Positions 49,997 through 59,785 are shown, counted from the first letter of the stretch. The stretch: 64,000 bases of DNA from Marinibaculum pumilum (GCF_042646425.1 NZ_JBHRTR010000028.1:744001-808000), one strand, 5' to 3'. Notes: a model not told the origin generated them from the sequence alone. Made by a program: numbers and translations.

Positions 49997-50467
49997 CTAT
50001 TCCGGCTGCCCGCTGGGCGCGGACGGCAGGCCGGCCAGTACGCCGAACAGCATGTCCACGGTCCGCCCGTCGCTGGACAGGGGGCAAAGCAGGCGCCGGT
50101 AGCGCAGCGGCCGGCCGTCTCTGCGCAGATATTCCTCGCTGTCCAGGCTCGGCTCGCCTGCGTCCACGGTAGCGGCGTAGGCGGCGAGGATGGCCTGCTG
50201 CCGGCTGCCGAGGTCGAGCTCGTCCAGGAAGCGGCCGGTCAGGTCGGTGCCGAACCGGTTGTTCACCTCGGTGCCGGCGAGGCGGATGCGGAAACGCGGC
50301 GGGTGGCGCAGGACGTCGACCAGGAAGACATGGGGCAGCAGGGCCTTGATGTCTTTCGGTTGGATGTCCCGGCGCGAGGGCATGCGGCGATCGCCCCGAA
50401 TCCGATCCCAATAGTCGAAGGCTCGGACCAGGCGCGGATCGCTGACCCCGCTCAGGTCCAGCGGCAC
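49997..50467 (-). CDS. PAS-domain protein (PAS_5-like), 156 aa
   Basis: AFDYWDRIRGDRRMPSRRDI, KALLPHVFLVDVLRHPPRFR and TEVNNRFGTDLTGRFLDELD are typical of a short alphaproteobacterial single-PAS family. No output domain, so it may sense a ligand for a separate partner. GTG start at 50467 has no clear ribosome site, so the start is tentative. Confidence 0.75.
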   Translation of the reverse strand: MPLDLSGVSDPRLVRAFDYWDRIRGDRRMPSRRDIQPKDIKALLPHVFLVDVLRHPPRFRIRLAGTEVNNRFGTDLTGRFLDELDLGSRQQAILAAYAATVDAGEPSLDSEEYLRRDGRPLRYRRLLCPLSSDGRTVDMLFGVLAGLPSAPSGQPE

Positions 50468-50933
50468 GGAGCAACACCGCGCCCGGCACCGTCGCCGGTG
50501 CCAGGATCGCGCGGGACCTCGATCGGGCTGGCCGGGGATACCGCGACGGACCGGGGCCGCTCGGCGGCCCATGCGGAGATCGGGGGCACGGGAGAGACAC
50601 GATTCATACTGCTGTGCCCAAATTGTTCACGTTCTCGCTACAGATATGGCAATCCTCTGCGATTCCTTTGTGAATGTCAGCAACAATGTCGGCCGTGCAG
50701 GCAAGTGAGAGATGCGTCTCAAGCGCAGCGGTCAGGCGTCTGGCGCATAGCGTGGGAGCGGGCCCGCAGTATCGCCACGTCATGACGTTGGATGCGGGAT
50801 CCGCCGCGCCGCCGGCAGCCGGCCGGGCTTCGTGCGGCACCCGCCGGGGATGCAGGGGACGGTATCTCGCGATGGCCTGTGCTTCCGTATTGTGTTCCCT
50901 TGTATCGAATGCCAGCCGATCGGAGAGTAAAGG
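50468..50933. other. 466-base interval without a supported gene
   Basis: No ORF on either strand has credible protein character. The stretch near 50604-50680 is comparatively AT-rich and may hold promoters for the two divergent genes. Several short GC-rich palindromes occur near 50810-50860, without T-runs. Confidence 0.6.
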
Positions 50934-51452
50934 ATGAGCCCTTGTTTGAAGTGGCGCCGCCGGACCATGCTGGCCGCCCTCGTCCTGGCCGTCATCGCGT
51001 TGACTGTTGCGCGACCCGCTCTCGCCGCCGACCCGGCGGAAGAGAAGCCGATCCTGCATCTTGAGAATGCCGATGGCAGCAAGGTGGTCGAATTGTCCCT
51101 TGCGGACCTGCAGGCGTTGGGACGGGTGACATTCGACAGCTCAACGCCCTGGACCGATGGCGCGGTGCGGTTCGAAGGCGTCCCACTATCCGCGGTGCTG
51201 GACACTGTCCGCGGCACCGAGAGCCGGTTGCAGGCGGCGGCCCTGAACGACTATGCGATCGAGATGCCGATCGAGGAGATACTCCCATTCGAACCGGTCC
51301 TGGCCTGGGCCCGGGATGGCCGCCTGATGAGCGTCCGCAACCGGGGGCCGCTTTGGCTGGTGTTCGATTTCGACCGATTTCCGGAGACCAGGAACGAGAC
51401 GTTCCTGGCGCGGTCGATCTGGCAGCTCAAGTCATTGCGCTTGCAGCAGTAG
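50934..51452 (+). CDS. Secreted molybdopterin-oxidoreductase-fold protein, 172 aa
   Basis: Signal peptide (TMLAALVLAVIALTVARPAL) then a sulphite-oxidase-like fold: LQALGRVTFDSSTPWTDGAV, RFEGVPLSAVLD, AALNDYAIEMPIEE, RNRGPLWLVFDFDRF. The cysteine that binds molybdenum in true oxidases is not seen, so it probably is a non-enzymatic relative. These often stand beside sensor proteins; here a PAS gene is divergent. Confidence 0.8.
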   Translation: MSPCLKWRRRTMLAALVLAVIALTVARPALAADPAEEKPILHLENADGSKVVELSLADLQALGRVTFDSSTPWTDGAVRFEGVPLSAVLDTVRGTESRLQAAALNDYAIEMPIEEILPFEPVLAWARDGRLMSVRNRGPLWLVFDFDRFPETRNETFLARSIWQLKSLRLQQ

Positions 51453-51461
51453 CCGGGCGCG

Positions 51462-52559
51462 TCAGTCGAAGCCGTCCAGGATCGAAGCGAACAGCTCCGC
51501 GACCTGGGCTTCTTCCATGTCCCGGGCGATGATCACCAGCCGGGTCCGTCGGTCGCCGCCGGGCCAGGCCGCCAGGTGGGTCAGCGGGTGGAAGACATGC
51601 TGCGCCCCCTGCACCACGGCCGGCCGGCCCGGTGTCTCTGCAATATCCACCAGGCCCTTCACGCGCAGGAGATCGGGACCGCGGAATGCGGTGAGGGTCT
51701 CCAGGAAGAGTGCCAGGGCCTCCGCGGCGACGGGGCGCTCGGCCGTCAGGCACCAGGCCCGCACTCGCGCGTCGTGCCGGTTCGGGTCGTGACGATGGTG
51801 ATCGTTGTGATGCCCGTTGGCGGGAACGTTGGCCTGCCGGACGTCGGCACGGGCGAGCCACGGCGCGAGGTCGTCCGCCGCGCCGGCCGGATCGGCTCCC
51901 GGCAGCAGGAAGGCAGGGTCCAGGCGGCCTTCCGTCGCCCGTCCCAGCGGCGCCGCCGGATTGATGCGGCGCAGGGCGCGCACCGCGGCCTCGGGGTCCG
52001 CAGCCAGGTCGGCCTTGGTCAGCACCAGCCGGTCGGCGACCGCCACCTGTTTCACCGCTTCCGGGTGGCGGCCCAGCGTATCGGGCCCGTTCACCGCATC
52101 GAAGAGGGTGGCGACCAGGTCCAGCCGGACATGCCTGGACAGCGCCTCTTCCGCCAGTAGGGTCTGCAGGATCGGCACCGGGTCGGCCAGCCCGGTCGTC
52201 TCCAGCACCACCCGGCGGAACGGCGGGACGGTGCCGGCGTCGCGGCGGGCGAACAGCGCGCCGACCGCGTCCGCCAGGTCGCCGCGCACCGCGCAGCAGA
52301 GGCAGCCGCCCTTCAGCTCGATGACGGTTTCGTCGGCCGCCTCCACCAGGTCATGGTCCAGGCTGATCTCGCCGAACTCGTTGACGATCACCGCCGTGTC
52401 GGCGAACGCCTGGCTGTGAAGCAGGCGGCCGAGCAGGGTGGTCTTGCCGGCCCCCAGGAAGCCGGTCAGCACCGTCAACGGCAGCGGTGCCGCGATGTCG
52501 GAGGAAGCCCGCGCCGGTGCCGCCGGATCGTCATGCGCCGTCTGTCCGAATTGTGCCAT
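51462..52559 (-). CDS. CobW/COG0523-family GTPase, 365 aa
   Basis: Walker A GFLGAGKT (33-40), metal-binding GGCLCC (84-89) and NKxD-like TKAD. A histidine-rich linker (NGHHNDHHRHDPNRHD) sits before the C-terminal domain, as in zinc-handling members. Such G3E GTPases insert or traffic metal ions. No Zur box was identified. Start at 52559; the upstream extension is shadow sequence. Confidence 0.88.
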   Translation of the reverse strand: MAQFGQTAHDDPAAPARASSDIAAPLPLTVLTGFLGAGKTTLLGRLLHSQAFADTAVIVNEFGEISLDHDLVEAADETVIELKGGCLCCAVRGDLADAVGALFARRDAGTVPPFRRVVLETTGLADPVPILQTLLAEEALSRHVRLDLVATLFDAVNGPDTLGRHPEAVKQVAVADRLVLTKADLAADPEAAVRALRRINPAAPLGRATEGRLDPAFLLPGADPAGAADDLAPWLARADVRQANVPANGHHNDHHRHDPNRHDARVRAWCLTAERPVAAEALALFLETLTAFRGPDLLRVKGLVDIAETPGRPAVVQGAQHVFHPLTHLAAWPGGDRRTRLVIIARDMEEAQVAELFASILDGFD

Positions 52560-52639
52560 GCTGCCGTTCCTGTGTCTGAATCGATGTCCCTGAAGCGGCC
52601 GCGCATGCGGCGTGCCGGGGCGCAACAGCGGAGGATGCC

Positions 52640-54556
52640 ATGCGCCAGGCCGGCAACGAACCCTATGACTGCTTCTGCTGCGGCCCGCTGGTCGCGGAGC
52701 TGGGCCGGCTCGGCCTGCTGGGCCGGATGCCGGCCGGGCTTCACGACCGGGCGCCGGGCCCGGCGCCGACGGCATCGGGCGGCCGGTGGCGCAGCATGCA
52801 GGCCCGTCGCCGCTTCCTGCAGGCGGCGGCACTGCTGGGCGGCGGGGCGGCCAGCGCGGTGCTGGCCGGCGACGCCTTCCCCGCCGGCGACGGCGGGCTG
52901 GCACTGGCCGCGGCCGCGGCGGGGGCCGCCGCGGCGCATGCCGGGCCGGAGACGATCATCTTCAGCGGCGGCACCGTGCTGCCGGTGGACCCCGCCTTCT
53001 CGGAGGCGGAGGCCCTGGCGATCCGCGGCGACCGCATCCTGGGGGCCGGTCGCCTGGACGATGTGCGGCGCCTTGCCGGGGCGGGCGCGCAGGAGGTCGA
53101 CCTCGACGGGCGCACCCTGCTGCCGGGCTTCATCGAGCCGCACATGCATTTCGCGCTGCTGGCCGGCTTCGGCCACTGGCCCGATATCGGCGCGCGCAAC
53201 CATGCCACCGTCGACGGCGCCCTGGCGGCGCTGAAGGCCCATGCCGCGAAGGCGCGCCCTGGCGAATGGATCATGGCGCGGCAGTTCGACCCCTCCCTGC
53301 AGGCCGGTCCGGACGCCCTGACCGTGGTGGAGCTGGACCGGATCTCCGACAGCAGCCCGGTCTTCGTGCTGAACGCCTCGGTGCACCTGGCCTATGTCAA
53401 TTCGCGCGCGCTGGAGGCGGCGGGGATCACGGCGGACACGCCGGACCCGGTCGGCGGCGAATATGTCCGCGGGCCCGACGGGCGGCCGAACGGCACCATC
53501 AAGGGCGGTGCCGCCCACCTGCCGGTCCTGGCCTGCAACCCGGCGCTGAAGGACCGCGACCTGATGGAGGTCGGGCTGCGGGTCTGCGGCGATGCCAATG
53601 CCGTCGGCGTCACCACCTTCTGCGACCAGGCCACCGGTGGGCTCGGCGCCCGCGACGAACTGGCGCTGTACCGGCGGATGGCGGAGAGCGGCCGCCTGAC
53701 CGCCCGCATGCGGCCATCCCTGTTCAACGATGCCGGTCCTGCCTGGGATGAACTCGGCGTGGCCTGCGGCGACGGCGATTCCCTGGTCCGGCTGACCGGC
53801 TGGAAGATCGTCGCCGACGGCTCCAACCAGGGCTATACCGGGCTGCAGCGCGAGCCCTATTTCCGCACCGGGCGGAACGGCATGGCCTATATCCCGCAGG
53901 ACCGGCTGGTGCAGGCGGTGTCGCAGCGCGCCGCTCAGGGCTGGCAGGTGGTGATCCACGGCAATGGCGACCGGGCGATCGACAATATCCTGGATGCGGT
54001 GGACGCCGCGGCGGCGGCGGGTGTCGACGTGCCGGCGCGGCGGATCCGGATCGAGCATTGCTCGATCCTGCACGACGACCAGATCGCGCGGATCCGCCGC
54101 CACGGCATCTCCCCCAGCTTCCTGATCGGCCATGTCTACTATTGGGGCCAGGCGTTCCGCGACGACATCTTCGGGCCGGAGAAGGCACGGCTGCTGGACC
54201 GCACCGGCGCCTGCTCCGCGGCCGGCATCACCTGGACGGTGCATTCCGATGCCACTGTGACGGAGCTGAACCCGCTGCGCTGCATCCACAACACGGTGAC
54301 CCGGCAGATGTGGCGGGAGCCGGAAAGCGTGCTGGCGCCGGAGGAATGCGTCAGCGTGGAGCGCGCCATCCGGGCGGTGACCCGGGACGCCGCCTGGCAA
54401 TGCCATTCGGAGCATGAGATCGGCAGCCTGGAGCCCGGCAAGTTCGCCGACCTGGCGATCCTGGAGGAGGACCCGCGCAAGGTCGATCCGGCGCGGATCA
54501 AGGATATCCGGGTGTCAGAGACCTGGATGAACGGCCGGCAGGTCTGGCAGGGCTGA
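52640..54556 (+). CDS. YtcJ-like amidohydrolase family protein, 638 aa
   Basis: Metal-dependent hydrolase: GRTLLPGFIEPHMHFALLAG (metal HxH), GWQVVIHGNGDRAIDN, IEHCSILHDDQI, VHSDATVTELNPL. Before the domain lies a Tat-like signal (RRRFLQAAALLGGG, residues ~55-75) preceded by 52 residues with CFCCG. Either the true start is the later ATG at 52795, giving a Tat-exported protein, or the N-terminal segment is real. Substrate unknown. Confidence 0.8.
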   Translation: MRQAGNEPYDCFCCGPLVAELGRLGLLGRMPAGLHDRAPGPAPTASGGRWRSMQARRRFLQAAALLGGGAASAVLAGDAFPAGDGGLALAAAAAGAAAAHAGPETIIFSGGTVLPVDPAFSEAEALAIRGDRILGAGRLDDVRRLAGAGAQEVDLDGRTLLPGFIEPHMHFALLAGFGHWPDIGARNHATVDGALAALKAHAAKARPGEWIMARQFDPSLQAGPDALTVVELDRISDSSPVFVLNASVHLAYVNSRALEAAGITADTPDPVGGEYVRGPDGRPNGTIKGGAAHLPVLACNPALKDRDLMEVGLRVCGDANAVGVTTFCDQATGGLGARDELALYRRMAESGRLTARMRPSLFNDAGPAWDELGVACGDGDSLVRLTGWKIVADGSNQGYTGLQREPYFRTGRNGMAYIPQDRLVQAVSQRAAQGWQVVIHGNGDRAIDNILDAVDAAAAAGVDVPARRIRIEHCSILHDDQIARIRRHGISPSFLIGHVYYWGQAFRDDIFGPEKARLLDRTGACSAAGITWTVHSDATVTELNPLRCIHNTVTRQMWREPESVLAPEECVSVERAIRAVTRDAAWQCHSEHEIGSLEPGKFADLAILEEDPRKVDPARIKDIRVSETWMNGRQVWQG

Positions 54557-54593
54557 GTCGCGACAGCGGCGAACGATGGGGCGCGGCGGCGTC

Positions 54594-55634
54594 TCAGCGG
54601 CGCTTGAGGGAACTCGGCGCGCGTCCGAAGGCCTGGCGGAACGCCCGGCTGAAATGCGACAGGTCGCTGAAGCCGGCGCCGAACGCCGCCTCGGTGACCT
54701 GCCGCGCGCGGCCCTCCGACAGGGCGCGGTAGCTGGCCGACAGCCGCTGCTGCCACAGCCAGCGCATCGGCGTCGTGCCCTCGGCCACGAACAGGCGGTT
54801 GAGGGTGCGCCGCGACATGCCCAGCGCGGCGGCCACATCTTCCACATGCAGGTCGGGATCGTGCAGGTTCTCGCGCATGTACCGTTTGGCGCGCGCCAGG
54901 ATGTCGTCCTCGCCGGCATCACGCTGCCGGTCGCCCTCGATCGCCGCCACCAGGATGTCCACGGCAGAGGTGCCGATCCGGTCGAGGGCGGCGGAGCCGC
55001 CCGCCGGTGCGGCCGCCAGCAGCTCCCGCAGGACGGCGGCCGCCAGGCGCACATAGGGCGTGCCGCCGGACAGGCGGCAGGCAGTCAGGCGGTCGGCGCC
55101 CGGCAGGCGCTCGTAGACGGCCGGCCAGGGGACGCTGACCAGCAGGGAGCGGGTGTCGCCGTGCGCGGCCAGGTCGAACGGGCGACCCTGGTGGTAGTAC
55201 ATCAGGTCGCCCGGCTGCAGGGCCGCCGCCCGGTCTTCCTGGGCGATCGTGACCCGGCCGTGCAGCACCAGCAGGAACTGGTAATGGTCGCGCGGGTCGC
55301 AGCGGATCTCGTCGGGCCGGCGGGTCCACCGCATCGCACCATGGCCGGAGAGCTCGACCTCGCCCAGCGCCAGCGGCCCGCAGCGCCAGTTCGAGGCGCG
55401 GGACTCGAAGCTTTCGTCGTTCAGCCGCCGGCAATCGGTCACCGAGTAGTGGCGGCAGATCCAGTCATGCCAGTAGTCGAAGCGGTCGGTATCCCGGACC
55501 GAGATCGCCCCGTCTGCGTGGAGTCCGTCTGCGTGGAGTCCGTCTGCCTGGATTCCGCTGTCCGCGTGCGCGTCCAATTCCGTCTTCCGTGCCTCCGCCG
55601 ATGCGCTGGCCTGCGCATCTGTCTTTTGCGCCAA
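54594..55634 (-). CDS. AraC-family regulator with cupin-like N-terminal domain, ~346 aa
   Basis: N-terminal AraC-binding-like domain (RFDYWHDWICRHYSVTDCRR; LQPGDLMYYHQGRPFDLAAH) and C-terminal AraC HTH (ARAKRYMRENLHDPDLHVED, AALGMSRRTLNRLF, AFGAGFSDLSHFSRAFRQAF). This resembles amidase/nitrile and phenylethylamine regulators. No ATG or GTG occurs in the expected N-terminal region; TTG at 55634 is assumed. A 15-bp tandem repeat encodes residues just before the domain. Divergent from the amidase it probably controls. Confidence 0.8.
   Translation of the reverse strand: MAQKTDAQASASAEARKTELDAHADSGIQADGLHADGLHADGAISVRDTDRFDYWHDWICRHYSVTDCRRLNDESFESRASNWRCGPLALGEVELSGHGAMRWTRRPDEIRCDPRDHYQFLLVLHGRVTIAQEDRAAALQPGDLMYYHQGRPFDLAAHGDTRSLLVSVPWPAVYERLPGADRLTACRLSGGTPYVRLAAAVLRELLAAAPAGGSAALDRIGTSAVDILVAAIEGDRQRDAGEDDILARAKRYMRENLHDPDLHVEDVAAALGMSRRTLNRLFVAEGTTPMRWLWQQRLSASYRALSEGRARQVTEAAFGAGFSDLSHFSRAFRQAFGRAPSSLKRR
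55511..55555. repeat. 15-bp tandem repeat, three copies, in the AraC gene
   Basis: CGTCTGCGTGGAGTC at 55511-55525 and 55526-55540 is identical; the third copy (55541-55555) has two changes. It encodes a GLHAD-type pentapeptide repeat near the N-terminus. Confidence 0.85.
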
Positions 55635-55814
55635 GTCTTGGCGATTTCGCCGGGCAATACCAGCACGCAGCGCATCCCTGTCCCGCAGCGGCCAATCGCT
55701 GTCCCGCAGAGGCGAGCGGCCTGGCGGCCGTGGTGGTATCGCTGGTGCCGATCCTCGGGAACAGCCGCCCGAGGACCAGCCGCCCGAAGACCAGTCGCTG
55801 CCAGGAGCATGAGG

Positions 55815-57329
55815 ATGACCGTCAGCCTGCCCACGCCCGACCAGCTCCGCGCCGTTGCCGCGCAATGCGGCCTGCATCTGACCGACGATGCCGTGACGTC
55901 CTATCTCGGCCTGATGCAGGGCATGACGGAGGCCTATAACGCCGTCGGTGCGATGCCGGACGAGCTGCCTGCGGTCACCTATCCGCGCACGCCGGGCTAT
56001 CGTCCCGACGGCGCGGAGAATTCCCGCAATGCCTGGTACCGCAAGGCCCGCGTGCAGGGTGCCGCATCGGGCAAGCTGAAGGGCCGGACCGTCGCGCTGA
56101 AGGACAACATCATGCTGGCCGGCGTGCCGATGATGAACGGCGCCTCCACCCTGGAGGGCTACGTCCCGGAGTTCGACGCGACCATTGTCACCCGCATGCT
56201 GGATGCGGGGGCGGAGATCGCGGGCAAGGTTCATTGCGAGTATTTCTGCCTGTCAGGCGGCAGCCACACGAATGCCACCGGGCCGGTCCACAATCCGCAC
56301 CGGATGGGCTATTCGGCCGGCGGCTCCTCCTCCGGCTCCGGCGTGGTGGTCGCGCTGGGCGAGGTGGACATGGCGATCGGCGGCGACCAGGGCGGCTCGA
56401 TCCGCATGCCGTCGTCGTTCTGCGGCACCTACGGCATGAAGCCGACCTGGGGGCTGGTCCCCTATACCGGGATCATGCCGATCGAGGTGTTCATCGACCA
56501 TGCCGGGCCGATCACCGCGAATGTGGCGGACAATGCCCTGCTGCTGGAGGTGATCGCCGGCGACGACGGCTATGACCCGCGGATCAAGGCGCCGCAGGTG
56601 CCGGCCTATACCGAGGCCCTGGGCCAGGGTGTCGCCGGCATGCGGATCGGGGTCCTGAAGGAGGGCTTCGAGCAGGAGGGCGCCGAGGCGGCGGTGAACG
56701 AGAGCGTGCGGGAGGCGGCGAAGCGCTTCGCCTCGCTGGGCGCCACGGTGGAGGAGGTCTCCGTCCCCATGCACCTGCTGGCGCCGGCGATCTGGATGCC
56801 GATCGGCGTGCAGGGCCTGACCCAGACCATGATGTTCGGCGACGGCTATGGCACCAGCCGCTCCGACCTCTACGCGACCTCGCTGATGGACCGCCATCGC
56901 GGCTGGCGGGGCCAGGCCGATTCCCTGTCGGAGACGACGAAGGTGCTGATGATGTTCGGCACCCATGTGAACAACCATTTCGGGCCGCGGCACTACGGCA
57001 AGGCGGTCAACGTCTCCCGCCGCCTGAAGGCCGCCTATGACCGGGTGCTGGCGGAGTTCGACCTGCTGCTGATGCCGACCACGCCGATGAAGGCGACGCC
57101 ATTGCCGGCGGCCGGCGCCGGTGCGGAGGAGATCTTCGCCCGGGCGCTGGAGCCGACCACCAACACCCTGCCGTTCGACATCACCCATCATCCGGCGATG
57201 TCGCTGCCCTGCGGCATGGCCGATGGCCTGCCGATCGGCCTGATGCTGGTCGGCCGGCATTTCGAGGAGACGGTGATCTACCGCGCCGCCCATGCCTTCG
57301 AACAGGCGGGCGACTGGAAGCGGATGTAG
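55815..57329 (+). CDS. Amidase (amidase-signature family), 504 aa
   Basis: Ser-cisSer-Lys triad visible as K96 (VALKDNIM), cis-S171 (SAGGSSSGSG) and nucleophile S195 (GGDQGGSIRMPSS). Length ~504 aa and the C-terminal LLMPTTPMKATPLPAAGAGA fit aliphatic/enantioselective amidases linked to nitrile or formamide use. It hydrolyses an amide to acid and ammonia. Start at 55815 (AGGAG seven bases upstream). Followed by a UrtA/FmdD-type importer. Confidence 0.9.
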   Translation: MTVSLPTPDQLRAVAAQCGLHLTDDAVTSYLGLMQGMTEAYNAVGAMPDELPAVTYPRTPGYRPDGAENSRNAWYRKARVQGAASGKLKGRTVALKDNIMLAGVPMMNGASTLEGYVPEFDATIVTRMLDAGAEIAGKVHCEYFCLSGGSHTNATGPVHNPHRMGYSAGGSSSGSGVVVALGEVDMAIGGDQGGSIRMPSSFCGTYGMKPTWGLVPYTGIMPIEVFIDHAGPITANVADNALLLEVIAGDDGYDPRIKAPQVPAYTEALGQGVAGMRIGVLKEGFEQEGAEAAVNESVREAAKRFASLGATVEEVSVPMHLLAPAIWMPIGVQGLTQTMMFGDGYGTSRSDLYATSLMDRHRGWRGQADSLSETTKVLMMFGTHVNNHFGPRHYGKAVNVSRRLKAAYDRVLAEFDLLLMPTTPMKATPLPAAGAGAEEIFARALEPTTNTLPFDITHHPAMSLPCGMADGLPIGLMLVGRHFEETVIYRAAHAFEQAGDWKRM

Positions 57330-57616
57330 GGAGGCAGCAGCGTCATGGCGGCGTCGGAAGCCGGATCGCAGCAGGAAAATATTTTCACCTGTATTGCGTC
57401 CCGGCCCGATTTCGGTCGTAATGCGGCTTCACTGCACTGCACCATGACCCCGAGGCGATGCACCGGCGGGGCGCCAGCCGGGGCGGAGCAGTCCTGGGGA
57501 GGAAGCCCGCCGGTGATATTCCTGGGGGGAAAGCCGGAGGGCGCAGGCAGGCACGGATCGCCGCGGCGATCCGGCTGCGCGGCGGTGGCAGCGTATTTGA
57601 TGGGGGGTGCGACCGC

Positions 57617-58498
57617 ATGGAGGTCGTGAAGCTCGTATTCGACATCCTGGCGTTCACCTCCATCATGGTGCTGGTGGTCCTCGGGCTTGGCGTCATTGCC
57701 AGCATGATGGGGATCTTCAACTTCGCGCATGGCGAGTTCGTGCTGCTGGGCGCCTATACCGTCTACCTGTTCTCCACCGCCGGGCTGCCGGTCTGGCTGG
57801 GCATGATCGTGGCGCCCGTGGTGGTGGGCGCGATCGGCCTGGCGCTGGAGCGCGGCATCGTGCACCGCTTCTATGCCCTGCCGGTGGCGGCGATGCTGGG
57901 CACCTGGGCGCTGGGCCTGATCATCCGCGAGATCGTGCGCGGCCTGCTGGGCGGGCTCTACTACAACGTGCCGGAACCGGTGCCGGGATCCTTCTCGCTG
58001 TTCGGGGTCGAGGTTTCGGCCTGGCGCGCGATCGTCATCGTCGTGACGGTGCTGATCGTGCTGGCCTGCTATGCCTTCATGACCCGCACCAGCTATGGCC
58101 TGCGGATCCGCGCGGCGCTGGAGAATCCCTCCCTGGCGCGCTCCTGCGGGATCTCCACGACCCAGCTCTATGCTTTCACCTTCGCCTTCGGCGCCGCGCT
58201 GGCGGGCCTGGCCGGCGCACTGATGGTGCCGCTGTTCCAGATCTTCGCCGACCTGGGCGTGCGCTTCCTGGTGCAGGGCTTCCTGTCGGTGATGCTGGGC
58301 GGCATCGGCACCTTCGAGGGGCCGGTGCTGGGCGGCGCGCTGATCGGCGCCATGGTGCCCGGCTTCCAGTGGCTGCGGGAGATTCCCGGTGTCAGCGACC
58401 TGGTCAACCCGGTGTTCGCCGAGGTGCTCGTCTTCGTCGTGGCGATCGTGATCGTCAAGCTCCGGCCGCAAGGCTTCGTGAAACAGGGGAGGATCTGA
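57617..58498 (+). CDS. ABC transporter permease, UrtB/LivH type, 293 aa
   Basis: Branched-chain-type permease with ~8 spans; MGIFNFAHGEFVLLGAYTVY and the later GIGTFEGPVLGGALIGAMVP are family signatures. With the three following components it would import an amide, urea or short amide-like substrate. Start at 57617; 287 bases separate it from the amidase stop. Confidence 0.85.
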   Translation: MEVVKLVFDILAFTSIMVLVVLGLGVIASMMGIFNFAHGEFVLLGAYTVYLFSTAGLPVWLGMIVAPVVVGAIGLALERGIVHRFYALPVAAMLGTWALGLIIREIVRGLLGGLYYNVPEPVPGSFSLFGVEVSAWRAIVIVVTVLIVLACYAFMTRTSYGLRIRAALENPSLARSCGISTTQLYAFTFAFGAALAGLAGALMVPLFQIFADLGVRFLVQGFLSVMLGGIGTFEGPVLGGALIGAMVPGFQWLREIPGVSDLVNPVFAEVLVFVVAIVIVKLRPQGFVKQGRI

Positions 58499-58499
58499 C

Positions 58500-59732
58500 A
58501 TGTCAGACGATACATTCGACCGGGACCGCCGCCAGGGCCCGTCCCGGCGCCGCTTCCTGCAGGGCAGTGCCACCGCTGCCGGCGCCATCGCCATCGGTGC
58601 CGGCAACTGGGTGCTGCCGGCCAAGTGGGCGCATGCGCAGGGGCCGATCAAGATCGGCATCGCCACCGACATCACCGGCCCGATCGGCTATGCCGGCAAT
58701 GCCGACTGGAACACTGCCCAGCTGGTGGTGAAGCAGATCAACGATGCCGGCGGCATCGCCGGCCGCCCGGTGGAGCTGTACCTGGAGGACACCGCCTCCA
58801 ACGAGACGGTCGCCGTCGGCAATGTCCGCAAGCTGATCCAGCAGAACCAGGTGGATGTCGTTCTGGGCGGCATCACCTCCTCGATGCGGCAGGCGATCAA
58901 GGACCCGATCGTGCGCCGCGGCCGCACCCTCTACATCTATCCGCAGCTGTACGAGGGGCAGGAATGCACCCAGTACCTGTTCAACACCGGGCCGACCCCG
59001 GCGCAGCAGTGCGACCGGCTGATCCCCTGGCTGATCGAGAAGGGCAACAAGCGCTTCGCCATGCCGTCGGCCAACTATGTCTGGCCGAACCTGCTGAACA
59101 AGTATGCCCGCAAGGTGATCGAGGCCAATGGCGGCGAGGTGGTGTTCGAGGAATACTACCCGCTGGACCAGATCGAATATTCTGCGACCGTCTCCAAGAT
59201 CATCAACGAGAAGGTCGACTGCGTCTTCAACACCGTCATCCCGCCCGGGGTCGGGCCGTTCTTCAAGCAGCTCTACGAGGCCGGCTTCCAGAAGAACGGC
59301 GGTCGCCTGTGCTGCGTCTACTATGACGAGAACCTGCTGAACGTGAACAAGGCGGAGGAGATGGAGGGGCTGGCGTCCTGTCTCGACTTCTTCCAGGACA
59401 TCGAGGATCCGTTCAGCCAGCAGATTCTGGCGGACTACAAGGCGATGTTCCCGGACACGCCCTACCAGTTCACCGCCGGCAGCGCCGCGACCGGCACCTG
59501 GCGCGGCCTGAAGCTGTACGAGCAGGCGGTGATCGCCACCAATGGCGACGTCTCCCGCGATGCGGTGAACGAGGCGATGCAGACCGCGAAGATCGAACAG
59601 GGCCCCGGCGGCGGCGCCGAGATGGTGCCGGGCAAGTGGCACTGCAAGATGAATATGTACATCGCCGTCGCCCATAACGGGCAGTACGACGTGGTCGAGA
59701 AGTACGACATGGTCGATCCGAAGGAATGCTGA
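58500..59732 (+). CDS. Amide/urea ABC transporter substrate-binding protein, 410 aa
   Basis: Tat-type signal (SRRRFLQGSATAAGA, cleavage near AHAQG) then a Peripla_BP_5 fold as in UrtA, FmdD and AmiC: GIATDITGPIGYAGNADWNT, LEDTASNETVAVGNVRKLIQ, YVWPNLLNKYARKVIEANGG. It binds the substrate in the periplasm. Followed by a long stable hairpin rather than by the second permease directly. Confidence 0.88.
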   Translation: MSDDTFDRDRRQGPSRRRFLQGSATAAGAIAIGAGNWVLPAKWAHAQGPIKIGIATDITGPIGYAGNADWNTAQLVVKQINDAGGIAGRPVELYLEDTASNETVAVGNVRKLIQQNQVDVVLGGITSSMRQAIKDPIVRRGRTLYIYPQLYEGQECTQYLFNTGPTPAQQCDRLIPWLIEKGNKRFAMPSANYVWPNLLNKYARKVIEANGGEVVFEEYYPLDQIEYSATVSKIINEKVDCVFNTVIPPGVGPFFKQLYEAGFQKNGGRLCCVYYDENLLNVNKAEEMEGLASCLDFFQDIEDPFSQQILADYKAMFPDTPYQFTAGSAATGTWRGLKLYEQAVIATNGDVSRDAVNEAMQTAKIEQGPGGGAEMVPGKWHCKMNMYIAVAHNGQYDVVEKYDMVDPKEC

Positions 59733-59785
59733 TCCGCTGCATTCCCCATAGGTCCGACCTGCCGGCCTGACCGGCATCCGACAGG

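Noticed and set aside
54576..55814. Long 5' extension of the amidase reading frame
   Set aside because: The first ~410 codons are antisense to the AraC gene, whose domains are clear. The amidase has its own start and ribosome site at 55815.
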